NCBI GenBank assembly: GCA_022843605.1
Contig: JALHNI010000003.1
Coordinates: 50,000-113,999, forward strand
DNA length: 64,000 nucleotides
Direction: 5' to 3'
Source of the DNA: Bryobacter sp.
GTDB lineage: Bacteria; Acidobacteriota; Terriglobia; Bryobacterales; Bryobacteraceae
Part shown: one piece after another, positions 25,317 through 35,140 of the stretch
Position numbering within the stretch: position 1 is the first letter of the stretch
How the letters are laid out: each line of letters starts with the position of its first letter
The notes under the pieces: generated by a model
The model's input: the letters and a program-made list of their open reading frames with translations, nothing else
Database searches by the model: none
Told to the model about the DNA's origin: nothing
Program-made: the position numbers and the translations under genes

Positions 25317-26567
25317 TTATCGGCTTTGGTAGGGCCCGAAAATGGCCTTTACCTGATAGGTTTCGGCGGCGTCATCAAGGATGAGCACGCGAAAGGTTTC
25401 GCCGCCGGGGGCGACACGAATCAGGATGTGGCCTTGCGAGCTCTTTAGCCGGTCCAGCATGGTGCCGATGACGGCGCGATTGGCGTCGGTCATGTTGGTG
25501 GCGAAGACATCGCGCGGCCCCGGATAGAGGCGTGTGGAGTACATGCGAGTGAGGACATCTTCGCCCGGATGGTTTGCGGACCAGACCGGAACAATGAAGA
25601 CCTGCGGCCGCACGCCACTTAGGTAGAAGGCGTTGGTGGAATCGCGATTGCCATGGTGATTCAGAATCACGGCGTCGAGCGGCCCCACGGCGCGGGCCAC
25701 TGGCGTTTCCATGTCGACCCAGACCGGCCCCGCGCCATCGGGCACGGCGCCGGGGATGTCGCCGAAGGTGCCGTAGTCGAACTTCCCGTAACTCACGCGG
25801 AAGCCCAGGCTGCAGGGGTTCTCGTCGGGATACTGGTCAGGCGTGAGCGAACTGAGCGGCGGAAACTGCTGGCGCGTATTCGAGGCGACGCCGGTCCAGA
25901 CCTCGGTGTTCGCGAGGACGTTGCGGATTTCGAAAGACGGGTACTTGCCGGGCGAGCGCAGGACTAACTGGTCATTCCGGCCGGGTTGGAAACGTTCCAC
26001 TTTCATGCCGGCGTGTTCGGACTGCCACTTGAGAAAGGCCCGGTAGTTGTCCATCATGGGGCCGGTGAGCGGGCGGGGAAAGGCATAGTCCGGCCAGCCG
26101 CGATCGAGCATTTTTCGGATGGGCAGATGGTCACCGACTTCGGTGATGCCGGTTAGCTGATAGCCGCCGGCTTTGGAGGGTTTGGCCTGGGGGGTGGGGC
26201 CGCCCATGTGGTCGCCGTGGAAGTGGGTGAGGAGGGCGTAGTCGAGGACGGGGTCCGGGCGGAAGGCGAGCATGTGGCGGGCGTAACGGGCGATCCATTC
26301 GCCGGGATTGCGCGAGGCGTTGGGACGAGCGGGCGTGCCGCGCGCGCCTTCATTGCCGCCCCAGCCGGCGTCGAGCAGCATGCTGGTGCCATCGGGAAGG
26401 ACGAAGAGCGTGGAGTTGCCCTTGCCGGTGTTGATCTGGTGGATGTCGAGATGGCCTTCGGTCCAGGGCGGTAGCACTTGCCCGACGGTTTGCGCGGGAG
26501 CGCTGAACGGAACGCCGATCAGCAGGGCGGTGAGGAGGAGGTTGACCGTTCGGCGGGTAAGCAGCAT
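25317..26567 (-). CDS. Exported metallo-beta-lactamase-fold hydrolase (ComEC/Rec2-type MBL domain)
   Basis: The start at ATG 26567 gives MLLTRRTVNLLLTALLIGVPFSAPAQ, a signal peptide. The core motif LLTHFHGDHMGG is the HxHxDH zinc site, preceded by GKGNSTLFVLPDGTSMLLDAGWGG, which resembles the beta-strand/LLDAG opening of MBL-fold proteins with ComEC-like architecture. The later ILNHHGNRDSTN supplies a further ligand His. Substrates in this superfamily range from phosphodiesters to lactones; none is indicated here. About 416 residues. It faces away from the Oar-like receptor and lies 12-50 bases downstream of the isomerase-like gene on the same strand, so these two are probably co-transcribed. 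Confidence 0.82.
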   Translation of the reverse strand: MLLTRRTVNLLLTALLIGVPFSAPAQTVGQVLPPWTEGHLDIHQINTGKGNSTLFVLPDGTSMLLDAGWGGNEGARGTPARPNASRNPGEWIARYARHMLAFRPDPVLDYALLTHFHGDHMGGPTPQAKPSKAGGYQLTGITEVGDHLPIRKMLDRGWPDYAFPRPLTGPMMDNYRAFLKWQSEHAGMKVERFQPGRNDQLVLRSPGKYPSFEIRNVLANTEVWTGVASNTRQQFPPLSSLTPDQYPDENPCSLGFRVSYGKFDYGTFGDIPGAVPDGAGPVWVDMETPVARAVGPLDAVILNHHGNRDSTNAFYLSGVRPQVFIVPVWSANHPGEDVLTRMYSTRLYPGPRDVFATNMTDANRAVIGTMLDRLKSSQGHILIRVAPGGETFRVLILDDAAETYQVKAIFGPYQSR

Positions 26568-26615
26568 TCCGCCATCATGGCTCCCGGGCTGGGGTCGCGT
26601 CAACGAGGGAGCGCT

Positions 26616-27539
26616 CTACATCCAGCCGGAGAGTTTCTGCTGGCCTGAGCGGAGAGCTTCGACGATGGCGGAGGAAGGTCCACCGATCTCGAAGATGAGG
26701 ATGCCCTGGTAGTTGAGCGTGCGGAGTTTGGCAAAGAGTTTCGGGTAGTCGACGAAGCCATGGATGAGCGGTTTGTGCTCGGCCCAGGTTTGGGGTTCAA
26801 TGTCGTGCACATGGAAATGGAGGATCTTCGGCCCGAGGCGCTCCATGATGTCGAAGGTGGTTTCGTTATAGGCGCGGATGCCTTCGGGGGTGCCTCGTTG
26901 TTCGGGCCGGACACGGGAGGTGAGTTCCCGATAGGTTTTCTGGTGTCCGACGTCGATGGTGGAGCCGACGGCGGGATGGTCAATCTCCTGGATGAGGCGG
27001 ACGTACTGCTGGACGGAGCGCGGATAGCCGGTTTCGAGGCCGATTTTGAAGCCGAGTTTACGGGCACGGTCACCCCAGAGGCGGAAGCGGTCGAGGTACT
27101 CGTTCCAGCGTGTGGATTCTTCGGCAGGGTCAAGCGGCTGGGGATGAAGGACCGCGAGACGCGCGCCGAAATGGCCGGCTCCGTCCAGTGCATGCTCCAG
27201 GGTGCGGACGGAGAAGGCGCGCTTGGCGTCATCGCGGTCCATGTAGTTGAGGCCGGAGTAGGGCAGGTGCGCGGTCACCAGCTTGAAGCCGCGCAGGTCG
27301 CGAGTGATCTTCGCCTTCTGTGCGGCGGTGAGTTCGTTAAAGAGGAAGCCGGGGTACTTGCCGGGCCGGCCTTGCAGTTCGCCCATGCACTGGATTTCAA
27401 TGGCGGGAAAGTTCAGTTCGCGGACGGTGCGGATGGAGTCTTCCAGGCTGAAGCCGTCGATGGCGGTACAGGCGCCCATGGGCCAAGTGCGTTGGGCGGC
27501 GGAGGCGGTGCTGAGGGCGAGGAAGAGTCGGCGAGTCAT
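26616..27539 (-). CDS. Sugar phosphate isomerase/epimerase-like (xylose isomerase-like TIM barrel), exported
   Basis: An AP-endonuclease-2/xylose-isomerase-like TIM barrel: NFPAIEIQCMGE, TAHLPYSGLNYMDRDDAKRAF, LAVLHPQPLDPAEES, KIGLETGYPRSVQQYV, AVGSTIDVGHQ and ILHFHVHDIEP supply the conserved metal-binding Glu, Asp, His and His-x-His. Family members isomerise sugars or inositols, or act as dehydratases. The start at ATG 27539 is preferred over the track start; it begins MTRRLFLALSTASAAQ, an apparent short signal sequence or Tat-like RR leader, which is unusual for this fold but common in acidobacteria and planctomycetes. It runs with the MBL-fold gene and is divergent from the cytochrome/DUF1553 gene. 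Confidence 0.8.
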   Translation of the reverse strand: MTRRLFLALSTASAAQRTWPMGACTAIDGFSLEDSIRTVRELNFPAIEIQCMGELQGRPGKYPGFLFNELTAAQKAKITRDLRGFKLVTAHLPYSGLNYMDRDDAKRAFSVRTLEHALDGAGHFGARLAVLHPQPLDPAEESTRWNEYLDRFRLWGDRARKLGFKIGLETGYPRSVQQYVRLIQEIDHPAVGSTIDVGHQKTYRELTSRVRPEQRGTPEGIRAYNETTFDIMERLGPKILHFHVHDIEPQTWAEHKPLIHGFVDYPKLFAKLRTLNYQGILIFEIGGPSSAIVEALRSGQQKLSGWM

Positions 27540-27643
27540 GGAATCAGACCTCTGCGGGAGATTTCTTGCGCCTCTCAATCTAGCACCGAAACCTGAGCAA
27601 GTGTCGCTGCGCCGGTTGCCATGGCCCCGCAACTGGGATACAT

Positions 27644-30097
27644 ATGGAGGCGATGCGTATCTTTCTACCCGCGCTGGTGATCACTTCGTTGGCGATGGCG
27701 GACGACGAGGCGGCCCGGAAGATTCTGGCTTCGCAGTGCGTCTCCTGTCATGGGGCGGCCAAAATGGGCGGGCTCGATCTTCGTGAGCGCGCGGCAATGC
27801 TGCAGGGCGGCGTGCGGGGAGCGGCCGTGGTGCCGGGCGACTCCGGCAAGAGCTTGCTGTATCAGGCCGTGCTGCGGCAGGGAACTCTCGCCATGCCGCC
27901 GGGAAAGAAGGGGCTAAGCGACGCGGAAGTGGCGACTTTGCGCGCGTGGATCGATGGTGGGGCGAAGTGGAGCGAGCAGGCCATCGACGCCAAGCCGACC
28001 TGGTGGAGCTTCCAGAAACTGAAGCGGTCGCCCCTGCCCGCGACCGCAGCGAGGAACCCAATCGATGCGTTCGTCATCACCAAGCTGAAGGAGCAGAAGC
28101 TGCAGCCTGTGGGGAAGGCCGACGCGCGGACATTGCTGCGGCGGGTGACTTACAGCCTGACGGGGTTGCCGCCGACGACGGATGAGATGGCTGCCTTTCT
28201 CGCGGATTCGTCGCCGGAGGCTTACGCGCGGGTGGTGGACCGGCTACTCGCGTCGCCGCGTTATGGCGAACGCTGGGGCCGCCATTGGCTCGATGTCGCG
28301 CGCTATGCCGACACGGGTGGCTTTGAAACGGACATCTACTTTCCGAATGCGTGGCGCTATCGGGACTACGTGATCCAGAGCTTCAACGAGGACAAGCCGT
28401 ACGAGCGCTTCGTGCAGGAGCAGATCGCCGGGGATGAGTTGTTCCCGGACAACCTGGATATGAATGGCGGCTTCAAGATTCCGGAGAGCAAACTGAAGAA
28501 TCTGAACGCGCGCATTGCCACTGGTCTCTACACGATCGGGCCCGTGTACCATGAGGCCGCGTTTTTCGGTGGGCAGGTTCGGTATGAGTGGTTGACCGAC
28601 GTGGTGGATACGACAGGCGAGGCCTTTCTGGGTTTGACGCTGGGCTGTTCGCGCTGCCACAACCACAAGTTCGATCCGCTGACTCAGCGCGATTATCACG
28701 CCATGATGGCGGTATTCGCCGGTAGTGAGGAGCGCGAAATTCCGGTGGTGAGCCAGTTCAGCACCTTCGGCTTTAAGAGTGGCTATCCGAATTGGCTGAA
28801 GGTGGAAGAACTGAAGTCGGCTATCCAAAGGATCGATCAGGCGGCGCGGAAGCGGGTGGTGGATGCAGTGCGGCAGCGGTTTAGCGAGGAGGCGCGGAGG
28901 GCGTTCGATACGCCAGCGGAAAAGCAGACTCCGGCGGATCGCAAGCTGGCGGCGCCATTGGAAGCGGCTTTGACGCAAGCCGGCCTGCAGGAGAATGCCG
29001 AGGGCAAGGAGGCCGATATCCCGTTGACCGCGGCCGAAAGCGCCGAGCGGGAAAGGTTGTTGGCGGAACTGGGGAAAGCGGCGCTGAAGGCCAATCCAGC
29101 GCCGCAGACGGCGACGGTGTTGGGCCATGCGGCGGTGACGCCGGTGGTGCACATGACGCATCGCGGTGATTGGCGCGCCCAGGGCGAAGCGGTGGGGCCG
29201 GCGCTGCCGGCGATCCTGGCGGGAGGCCGGAAGATTGAAGACGATCCGGAGAAGAAGTTGCAGCGGCGAAAGGTGCTGGCGCTCTGGCTCACCGAGCCCG
29301 ACCATCCCTTGACCGCCCGCGTGATGGTGAATCGCGTTTGGCATTGGCATTTCGGACGGGGCATCGTGGGGACGCCAAACGACTTCGGACGTCAGGGCGA
29401 GGAGCCGACGCATCCGGAGATGCTGGACTGGCTAGCCAGCGAGTTCGTAGCGCAGGGATGGAGCCTCAAAAAGCTGCATCGGCTGATCTTGCTCTCTGAC
29501 ACTTATCAGCGCTCCAGCGAATTCAGTGAGGCGAATGCCAAGGTTGATGCCAATAATCGTTTTCTGTGGCGGATGAACCGTCAGCGGGTGGATGCCGAAA
29601 CGCTGCGGGATGCGGTGTTGGCGGTGAGCGGCGAATTGAATTTGAAGATGGGGGGACGCCCGGTAATTCCGAAGCTGAGCCCCGAGGAATACTCGGTGAT
29701 GTGGGCGCGGAACCAATGGCCGGAGGCGCTGGACCCGCGGGAGCACACGCGCCGCAGCATTTACCTCTATGTGAAGCGCAACTTTCCGCTGCCGATGCTA
29801 TCGACCTTCGATGCGCCGGATACGTCGCTGAGTTGTTCCCGGCGCGACAACACGACCGTCGCTCCGCAGGCGCTCACGCTGATGAACGGCGAGTTCATGG
29901 TGCAGCAAGCCAAGCGATTGGCGGCGCTGGCCCGTCAGCAGTCGTCGCCGCTGGATTTCATCTTTCAGCGGGTGCTGGGCCGCCCCCCCTTTGCGAACGA
30001 ACGCAGCAAGGCCAAGTCGACGCTGACGGACGAAGCCAGCCTGGACCGGCTGTGTCTGGTGCTATTGAATACGAACGAATTCCTTTATCTCGACTAG
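27644..30097 (+). CDS. Planctomycete-type cytochrome c with DUF1549 and DUF1553
   Basis: The 817-residue chain starts with a signal peptide and a heme-binding CVSCHG at residues 32-36 (planctomycete cytochrome C domain, ending near KGLSDAEVATLRAWIDGGAKW). It continues into DUF1549 (RNPIDAFVITKLKEQ, GERWGRHWLDVARYAD, with a second CSRCHNHKFDPL) and ends in DUF1553 (VMVNRVWHWHFGRGIVGTPNDFGRQG and FDAPDTSLSCSRRDNTTVAPQALTLMN). The family is exported and abundant in planctomycetes, verrucomicrobia and acidobacteria, where it sits beside DUF1501 genes and sulfatases. Its reaction is unproven; a redox step in sugar degradation has been proposed by context. The DUF1501 gene follows five bases later, so the pair is one operon. 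Confidence 0.92.
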   Translation: MEAMRIFLPALVITSLAMADDEAARKILASQCVSCHGAAKMGGLDLRERAAMLQGGVRGAAVVPGDSGKSLLYQAVLRQGTLAMPPGKKGLSDAEVATLRAWIDGGAKWSEQAIDAKPTWWSFQKLKRSPLPATAARNPIDAFVITKLKEQKLQPVGKADARTLLRRVTYSLTGLPPTTDEMAAFLADSSPEAYARVVDRLLASPRYGERWGRHWLDVARYADTGGFETDIYFPNAWRYRDYVIQSFNEDKPYERFVQEQIAGDELFPDNLDMNGGFKIPESKLKNLNARIATGLYTIGPVYHEAAFFGGQVRYEWLTDVVDTTGEAFLGLTLGCSRCHNHKFDPLTQRDYHAMMAVFAGSEEREIPVVSQFSTFGFKSGYPNWLKVEELKSAIQRIDQAARKRVVDAVRQRFSEEARRAFDTPAEKQTPADRKLAAPLEAALTQAGLQENAEGKEADIPLTAAESAERERLLAELGKAALKANPAPQTATVLGHAAVTPVVHMTHRGDWRAQGEAVGPALPAILAGGRKIEDDPEKKLQRRKVLALWLTEPDHPLTARVMVNRVWHWHFGRGIVGTPNDFGRQGEEPTHPEMLDWLASEFVAQGWSLKKLHRLILLSDTYQRSSEFSEANAKVDANNRFLWRMNRQRVDAETLRDAVLAVSGELNLKMGGRPVIPKLSPEEYSVMWARNQWPEALDPREHTRRSIYLYVKRNFPLPMLSTFDAPDTSLSCSRRDNTTVAPQALTLMNGEFMVQQAKRLAALARQQSSPLDFIFQRVLGRPPFANERSKAKSTLTDEASLDRLCLVLLNTNEFLYLD

Positions 30098-30101
30098 GAG
30101 C

Positions 30102-31559
30102 ATGACCATGGCGAAGTTCTGTCCCAAAACCTGGCAAGCGGCTTCACGCCGGCAGTTCCTCGAAGCGAGTGGCTTGGGCTTTGGAGCGCTGGCGGCCTCA
30201 ACGCTGGAGGGGGCGGCGATCGCGAATCCTTTCGCCCCTAAGCCGCGCCATTTCGAGGCGAAGGGCAAGAGCGTCATCTTCCTCTTCATGCATGGCGGGC
30301 CCAGCCATATTGACACCTTCGATCCGAAGCCGGCGTTGAATCGTTTGCACGGTCAGCCGATCCCGGCGAGTTTTGGCAAGGTCGATTTTCAGTTTTCCAA
30401 TATGGAGAAGACGCCGCTGATGGGTTCGCCGCGGGTCTTTAAACGGCGGGGCCAATCGGGCCTGGAGATCTCCGATCTGTTTGAGAATGTCGCCGCGCAT
30501 GCGGATGACCTGGCGGTGATCCGCTCCTGCCATCACGATGGCTTTACGCACGTGACGGGGCAGACGTGGCTGAATACGGGTTGGGCGCGGGTGGGCCGGC
30601 CTAGCGTGGGGTCGTGGGTGGTTTACGGGTTAGGCAACGAGAGCGAGAATCTGCCGGCCTACGTGGTGATGCTCGACGGCGGGATTAAGGCGGGGGCGCC
30701 GGCCTATGGCGCGGGCTTTCTGCCGGCGGCCTATCAGGGCACGGTGCTGCGCAGCGAGGGGCCCCCGATTCTGAACATTCGCCGGCCGGAGGGCATGTCG
30801 GATCCGGAGCAGCGGCAGATGCTCGATCTGTTGCGCGACTACAACGAAGGCCATCGGCAAGCGCGGAACGAGGATTCAGAGCTAGCGGCTCGCATGGCCT
30901 CCTATGAGTTGGCGTTCAAGATGCAGATGTCGGTGCCGGAAGTGGCGGACCTGTCTCGTGAGACCGAGGCGACGCGGAAGCTCTACGGGATGGACGATCC
31001 GATGTCGGCCGAGTTTGGGACACAGTGCCTGATGGCGCGGCGTCTGGTGGAGAAGGGCGTCCGGTTCGTGCAGCTCTATTCGGGTGGGAAGAAGGGGGCC
31101 GAGGTCGGCTGGGATGGGCACAACGAATGCGACCAGAATCACCAGTACATGGCGCGCAAAGTGGATCGGCCGATTGCCGGGCTGTTGGCGGATTTGAAGT
31201 CGCGTGGTTTGCTCGAAAGCACCGTGGTGCTGTGGGGCGGTGACTTCGGCCGTACGCCGTTTACCGATGGCGCGGAAGGCGGAGGCGGCAATCGCAATGG
31301 CCGGGATCACAATCCCTACGGGTTTACGGTGTGGATGGCGGGCGGCGGAATCCGTGGCGGCCAGGCGATCGGCAGCACCGATGAGATCGGCTTGAAGGCG
31401 ATGGAGGATAAAGTCACGATGCACGACTTACACGGCGCGTTGCTGGGCCTGCTGGGAGTCGACCACAAGAAACTGACTTACTTCTTTCAGGGGCGTGAGT
31501 TCCGCTTGACCGACGTTGGCGGCGAAGGCAACTTACTCCAGCGGTTGACCCGGGCCTGA
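30102..31559 (+). CDS. DUF1501 protein, Tat-exported, sulfatase-like fold
   Basis: A 485-residue DUF1501 member: a twin-arginine leader (SRRQFLEASGLGFGALAAST) gives Sec-independent export of a folded, probably metal-bound protein. The core shows VIFLFMHGGPSHIDTFDPKPALN, AVIRSCHHDGFTHVTGQTWLN, and WDGHNECDQNHQYMARKVD, then VVLWGGDFGRTPFTDGAEGGGGNRNGRDHNPYGFTVWMAGGG, which place metal-ligating Asp and His residues as in the alkaline phosphatase superfamily. No activity is established for the family. It is translationally close to the DUF1553 gene upstream (4 bases) and is followed by a convergent sulfatase gene. Confidence 0.92.
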   Translation: MTMAKFCPKTWQAASRRQFLEASGLGFGALAASTLEGAAIANPFAPKPRHFEAKGKSVIFLFMHGGPSHIDTFDPKPALNRLHGQPIPASFGKVDFQFSNMEKTPLMGSPRVFKRRGQSGLEISDLFENVAAHADDLAVIRSCHHDGFTHVTGQTWLNTGWARVGRPSVGSWVVYGLGNESENLPAYVVMLDGGIKAGAPAYGAGFLPAAYQGTVLRSEGPPILNIRRPEGMSDPEQRQMLDLLRDYNEGHRQARNEDSELAARMASYELAFKMQMSVPEVADLSRETEATRKLYGMDDPMSAEFGTQCLMARRLVEKGVRFVQLYSGGKKGAEVGWDGHNECDQNHQYMARKVDRPIAGLLADLKSRGLLESTVVLWGGDFGRTPFTDGAEGGGGNRNGRDHNPYGFTVWMAGGGIRGGQAIGSTDEIGLKAMEDKVTMHDLHGALLGLLGVDHKKLTYFFQGREFRLTDVGGEGNLLQRLTRA

Positions 31560-31568
31560 AGCGGGCAG

Positions 31569-32915
31569 TTACTTGGCGAAGTAACTGAGATCGACTTCGG
31601 CGGGGGCTGGCTGGGCCGATTCAAGCGCGGCCTGATCGCCCCATTGCTTTTGCTGTTGTGCCATCAAGGCGCGCAGTTCGCGGACGCGAGTGGCGTGCTC
31701 GGGGTGGGCGGAGAGATCATGAATCTCGTCAGGATCGCGCTGTAAGTCGAAGAGTTGTTGGCGGTTGATCTTGGGATAGACGATGAGCTTCCAGCGGCCC
31801 TGGCGGACGGCGCGTTGCAGATCGCGATAGCCCAGGAAGATGGCGTCGCGTCCTTTGCCTCGCTGGCCGCGCAAGATGGGGGCGAGGCTGCGGCCCTCAA
31901 GGGTGGAGGGAGGTGCGATGCCGGCCAGTTCGCACAAGGTGGGATAAATATCGAAGAGATAAGCGAAGTCGTCGACTTGACGATTCTTCGGGATGCCCGG
32001 TCCCGCGAGAATCAGTCCGGCGCGCATGCTGTGGTCGTACAGGTTCTGCTTGCCCATCAGACCGTGGCTACCCATGGCGAGGCCTTGGTCAGAAGTGAAG
32101 GCGAAGTAAGTGTTGCCCTCTTCGCCCAGGTCCTTCACTGTTTTCACGATGCGGCCGATTTGTTCGTCCATCTGCGTAATGACGGCGTAGTAGTCGCGGA
32201 GCTGTTTGCGAATCTCCTCCGGCGTGCGCGGCCACGGGGCTAAGGTTTCGTCGCGGACTTTGAGCTCGCCGTTGTTCAACTTGTGCCAGGGCTGAAAGTT
32301 CGGAGGTAAGGGGATCTTGGCCGCGTCATAGCGGGCTAGCGCCTCCGGCGCGGCGACGCGGGGATCGTGGGGTGAACCACCGGCGAGATACATCAGGAAG
32401 GGTTTCGACTTGTCGGTCTTCCAACGCTCAAGAAAGTCGATGGCCCTGTCGGCCATTTGGCGGCCGGGTTGGCCGGAGAGGCGGTCGGCTTGGTCATCGG
32501 GGAGGGGATAGTCGGTGAACTGATAGCTGCGTTGGGCGGGGTGGTCGGTATTGCCTTTCTTCGTGAACTGATACGTGACGTAGCCTGAGTCGTTGAAGGT
32601 GGAGGCGAGATTGGGCTGGGGCTTCTGCTCGCGAACGGCGGTGAACCAGGAGACGCCGCGCTGGATCATCGTGCGGCTGGGGAGACAGACGGCGCCGACG
32701 TGGCCGCCCATGCAGTAGGCATTGCGAAAGGTGACGCCGGCGCGCACGAGCGCATCCAGGTTCGGGGTGCGGATGGCCGGATTGCCGAGCGCGCGGATGG
32801 TGTCGAAACGTTGGTCGTCGGTGAGGATGAAGACGATGTTGGCTTTGCGCGGCTGGGCGGCGAGTAGCGAGGCCGAGACGAGTGCAGTGAACTGGCGCCG
32901 GGTGGGAGAAGGCAT
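31569..32915 (-). CDS. Sulfatase (arylsulfatase family), exported
   Basis: Sulfatase with the catalytic signature CLPSR at residues 77-81, where the Cys of C-x-P-S-R is oxidised to formylglycine. Other family parts are NIVFILTDDQRFD (metal-binding DD), GGSPHDP and YFAFTSDQGLAMGSHGLMGKQNLYDHSMRAGLILAGPG. An N-terminal Arg-Arg leader (SPTRRQFTALVSASLLAAQ) suggests Tat or Sec export. It would remove sulfate esters from glycans or aryl substrates. The cluster with DUF1553/DUF1501 proteins and the Oar-like receptor is a layout typical of polysaccharide use. It is tail to tail with the DUF1501 gene (9 bases) and follows the hybrid-kinase gene by ~11 bases on the same strand. Confidence 0.92.
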   Translation of the reverse strand: MPSPTRRQFTALVSASLLAAQPRKANIVFILTDDQRFDTIRALGNPAIRTPNLDALVRAGVTFRNAYCMGGHVGAVCLPSRTMIQRGVSWFTAVREQKPQPNLASTFNDSGYVTYQFTKKGNTDHPAQRSYQFTDYPLPDDQADRLSGQPGRQMADRAIDFLERWKTDKSKPFLMYLAGGSPHDPRVAAPEALARYDAAKIPLPPNFQPWHKLNNGELKVRDETLAPWPRTPEEIRKQLRDYYAVITQMDEQIGRIVKTVKDLGEEGNTYFAFTSDQGLAMGSHGLMGKQNLYDHSMRAGLILAGPGIPKNRQVDDFAYLFDIYPTLCELAGIAPPSTLEGRSLAPILRGQRGKGRDAIFLGYRDLQRAVRQGRWKLIVYPKINRQQLFDLQRDPDEIHDLSAHPEHATRVRELRALMAQQQKQWGDQAALESAQPAPAEVDLSYFAK

Positions 32916-32926
32916 CAGCGCCTAGT

Positions 32927-35092
32927 CTAATGGACGGCGGGGTCAGGTTGGAGAACGGGCGTCTTGCACCAGCGCAGGAGGATTTCGCGGATTTCGCCGG
33001 GTTGCCAAGGCTTGGGCACAAAGTCATCCATGCCGGATTCGGTGCAGCGGCGGCGTTCTTCGTCCAGCACGCTGGCGGTCATGGCGACGATAGGGGTTCG
33101 GCGTTCGCCGGCCTCGCGGCGGCGGATCTCCTGGGTGGCGGCGTATCCGTCCATTTCGGGCATCAGGCAGTCCATGAAGATCAGGTCGTAGTGGCGTTGC
33201 TCGAAGCGTTCGAGGGCCTCAATTCCATTGACGGCGAGGTCCACTTCGCAGCCGAGCCGCGTGACAGTATGCGAGGCGAGCAGGCGATTGACCGAGTTAT
33301 CTTCCACGATCAGCACGATGGGAGGGCGGGAGAAGCCGAGGCCTTGCAGTGCCGCCGGTGCCGATACCTTGGGCGCCTCGGAGACCGGTAAGTTCAGGGT
33401 GAACCAGAACGTGGACCCCACACCCTCCTGGCTTTGAACGTGGATTGAGCCGCCCATCGCTTCAATGAGTTCCTTCGAGATGGCCAAGCCGAGACCGGTG
33501 CCGCCGAAGCGGCGCGTGGTGGAGGCATCGGCCTGACGGAAACGTTCGAAGACCAGGTCCAGTTTGCCGGGAGGTATACCCACGCCGGAGTCCGTCACGG
33601 TGATCCGCAGTTCGACGCGCTGCTCGTTTCGGCTGAGCGTTTCCCAACGAACGGTGACGTGGCCGGTTTCGGTGAACTTGATCGCATTGCCGACCAGGTT
33701 CACGAGCACCTGCCGGATCCGTCCCGGGTCGCCCTGTATCCAACCATGGGCGTCTGAATCCGGATGCAGCGAAAGGGAGAGTTTTTTCTCGGCGGCCAGC
33801 GGCGCAAAGGTGTCCAGGACGCTCCGTGTGAGTGACAGCGGCTGGAAGGGGGCCAAGTCGAACTCGAACGCTCCGGACTTGATCTTGGAGAAGTCGAGAA
33901 TGTCGTTGATAATGGCCAGAAGGGAGCCGGCGCTGGAGCGGATTGCCTCGCCGTAGTCGCGCTGTTGACGGTCCAGGGGTGTGTCCAGCAACAGGTTCGT
34001 CATGCCGATGACGCCGTTCATGGGAGTGCGAATTTCATGGCTCATGGTGGCCAGAAACTCCGATTTGGCGGCGGTGGCGAGTTCGGCTTTCTTGAGGGCC
34101 AGTTCGGCAAGTTGCCGCGCCGCGCGAACGCGCCGCACCTGCCAACCAATGATCAAGACGACGAGCAGGGCCAGCAGAATGCCCCACTGCAGCGCCTGTT
34201 GCCGCCGTTCTGCGGCGGCCAGCTTCATCAGCCAATCGGTGCTGCCCAGCCCGACGGCGTAATGGGCGGAGATACGATGCAGCGTGCCATCCATGGCCAT
34301 GCGGTCAATCTCGCGGCGAATCGCTTGAGCGTGTCTCTCCTGGCCGGGAGCCGCGCCGGTGGCGATCTCAAGCCGTGTATTGGGCAGGAAGGTAACGACG
34401 AAAGATGCGGACTGGCAAGCCGAAGTTCTCGAGAGGGCATGCTGCACCAGGGAGCGCTGATCCATCAGAAACTGGTGCACTTCTCCGGCGCAGAGGGCGT
34501 TGAACAGGCGCGTACGGTCACCGAAAGTCTTCACCTGAGCCGTGGGGCTGATCCGTCGGGCCATGTAAACGGAAACGGGCGAGTCAATGGCGCCGACAAC
34601 GCTCTTGGGTCCGACTTGCGCGGTGGCGAGGGAGACCAAGGCATAGTTATTCTCGGACCAGGGGTTGGTCAGGAAGAAGCGGGCTCGCCGTTCGGGGGTG
34701 ATCGACAGGTTTCCCCAAAGGTCGAGTTTGCCGCTGGGAAGTAACTCCTCGGGCCCTTCCACCGGATTTACCCACTCCAACCGGATGCCCAGGCGCCGGG
34801 CGGCTTCGTTGATGACGTCCGGCCCCAGTCCGGTTGCCGTGCCATCGGGGCGGTAGATTTCCATTGGCGGTCCGTGCCAGATGCCGATGCGGAGGGCCCT
34901 CTCCGGAGGGTGATAGAAGGCGCCGTCGACCATCCAGACCAGGAACAGCAGGCTTGCCAAGGCAATACCGACGAGTGCGGCACCCGCCATGTCCCCCCGT
35001 AACTTGCTCTTCCACCCACTCATCCTCTGTTTCCAGAATCCCCTACCCATCGTATCGGAGCTTTGGCGAGATCCTTGATCGCCGGAGCGCAA
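32927..35092 (-). CDS. Hybrid sensor histidine kinase with periplasmic solute-binding (SBP_bac_3) sensor
   Basis: Order in the 721 residues: a short cytoplasmic tail, TM1 ([18 protein letters not shown]), a periplasmic extracellular solute-binding family 3 domain ([15 protein letters not shown] to ~residue 300), TM2 ([18 protein letters not shown]), a HisKA with phospho-His in [15 protein letters not shown], a HATPase with N box and [18 protein letters not shown], and a receiver ([15 protein letters not shown], phospho-Asp in [14 protein letters not shown]). It likely senses an amino acid or similar small molecule and relays phosphate internally; no output partner is adjacent. ATG 35050 (MGRGFW) and 35023 are alternatives to the start used. 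Divergent from the 2OG-oxygenase gene over 48 bases. Confidence 0.9.
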   Translation of the reverse strand: MRSGDQGSRQSSDTMGRGFWKQRMSGWKSKLRGDMAGAALVGIALASLLFLVWMVDGAFYHPPERALRIGIWHGPPMEIYRPDGTATGLGPDVINEAARRLGIRLEWVNPVEGPEELLPSGKLDLWGNLSITPERRARFFLTNPWSENNYALVSLATAQVGPKSVVGAIDSPVSVYMARRISPTAQVKTFGDRTRLFNALCAGEVHQFLMDQRSLVQHALSRTSACQSASFVVTFLPNTRLEIATGAAPGQERHAQAIRREIDRMAMDGTLHRISAHYAVGLGSTDWLMKLAAAERRQQALQWGILLALLVVLIIGWQVRRVRAARQLAELALKKAELATAAKSEFLATMSHEIRTPMNGVIGMTNLLLDTPLDRQQRDYGEAIRSSAGSLLAIINDILDFSKIKSGAFEFDLAPFQPLSLTRSVLDTFAPLAAEKKLSLSLHPDSDAHGWIQGDPGRIRQVLVNLVGNAIKFTETGHVTVRWETLSRNEQRVELRITVTDSGVGIPPGKLDLVFERFRQADASTTRRFGGTGLGLAISKELIEAMGGSIHVQSQEGVGSTFWFTLNLPVSEAPKVSAPAALQGLGFSRPPIVLIVEDNSVNRLLASHTVTRLGCEVDLAVNGIEALERFEQRHYDLIFMDCLMPEMDGYAATQEIRRREAGERRTPIVAMTASVLDEERRRCTESGMDDFVPKPWQPGEIREILLRWCKTPVLQPDPAVH

Positions 35093-35140
35093 GAATCGGA
35101 GTGAATCGATGTCTGGTGCCGTTTAGGATCGGGATTCAGA

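Noticed and set aside
28244-29413. 389-residue antisense ORF inside the DUF1553 gene
   Set aside because: Shadow frame rich in Arg and His. The sense gene has clear heme and DUF motifs.
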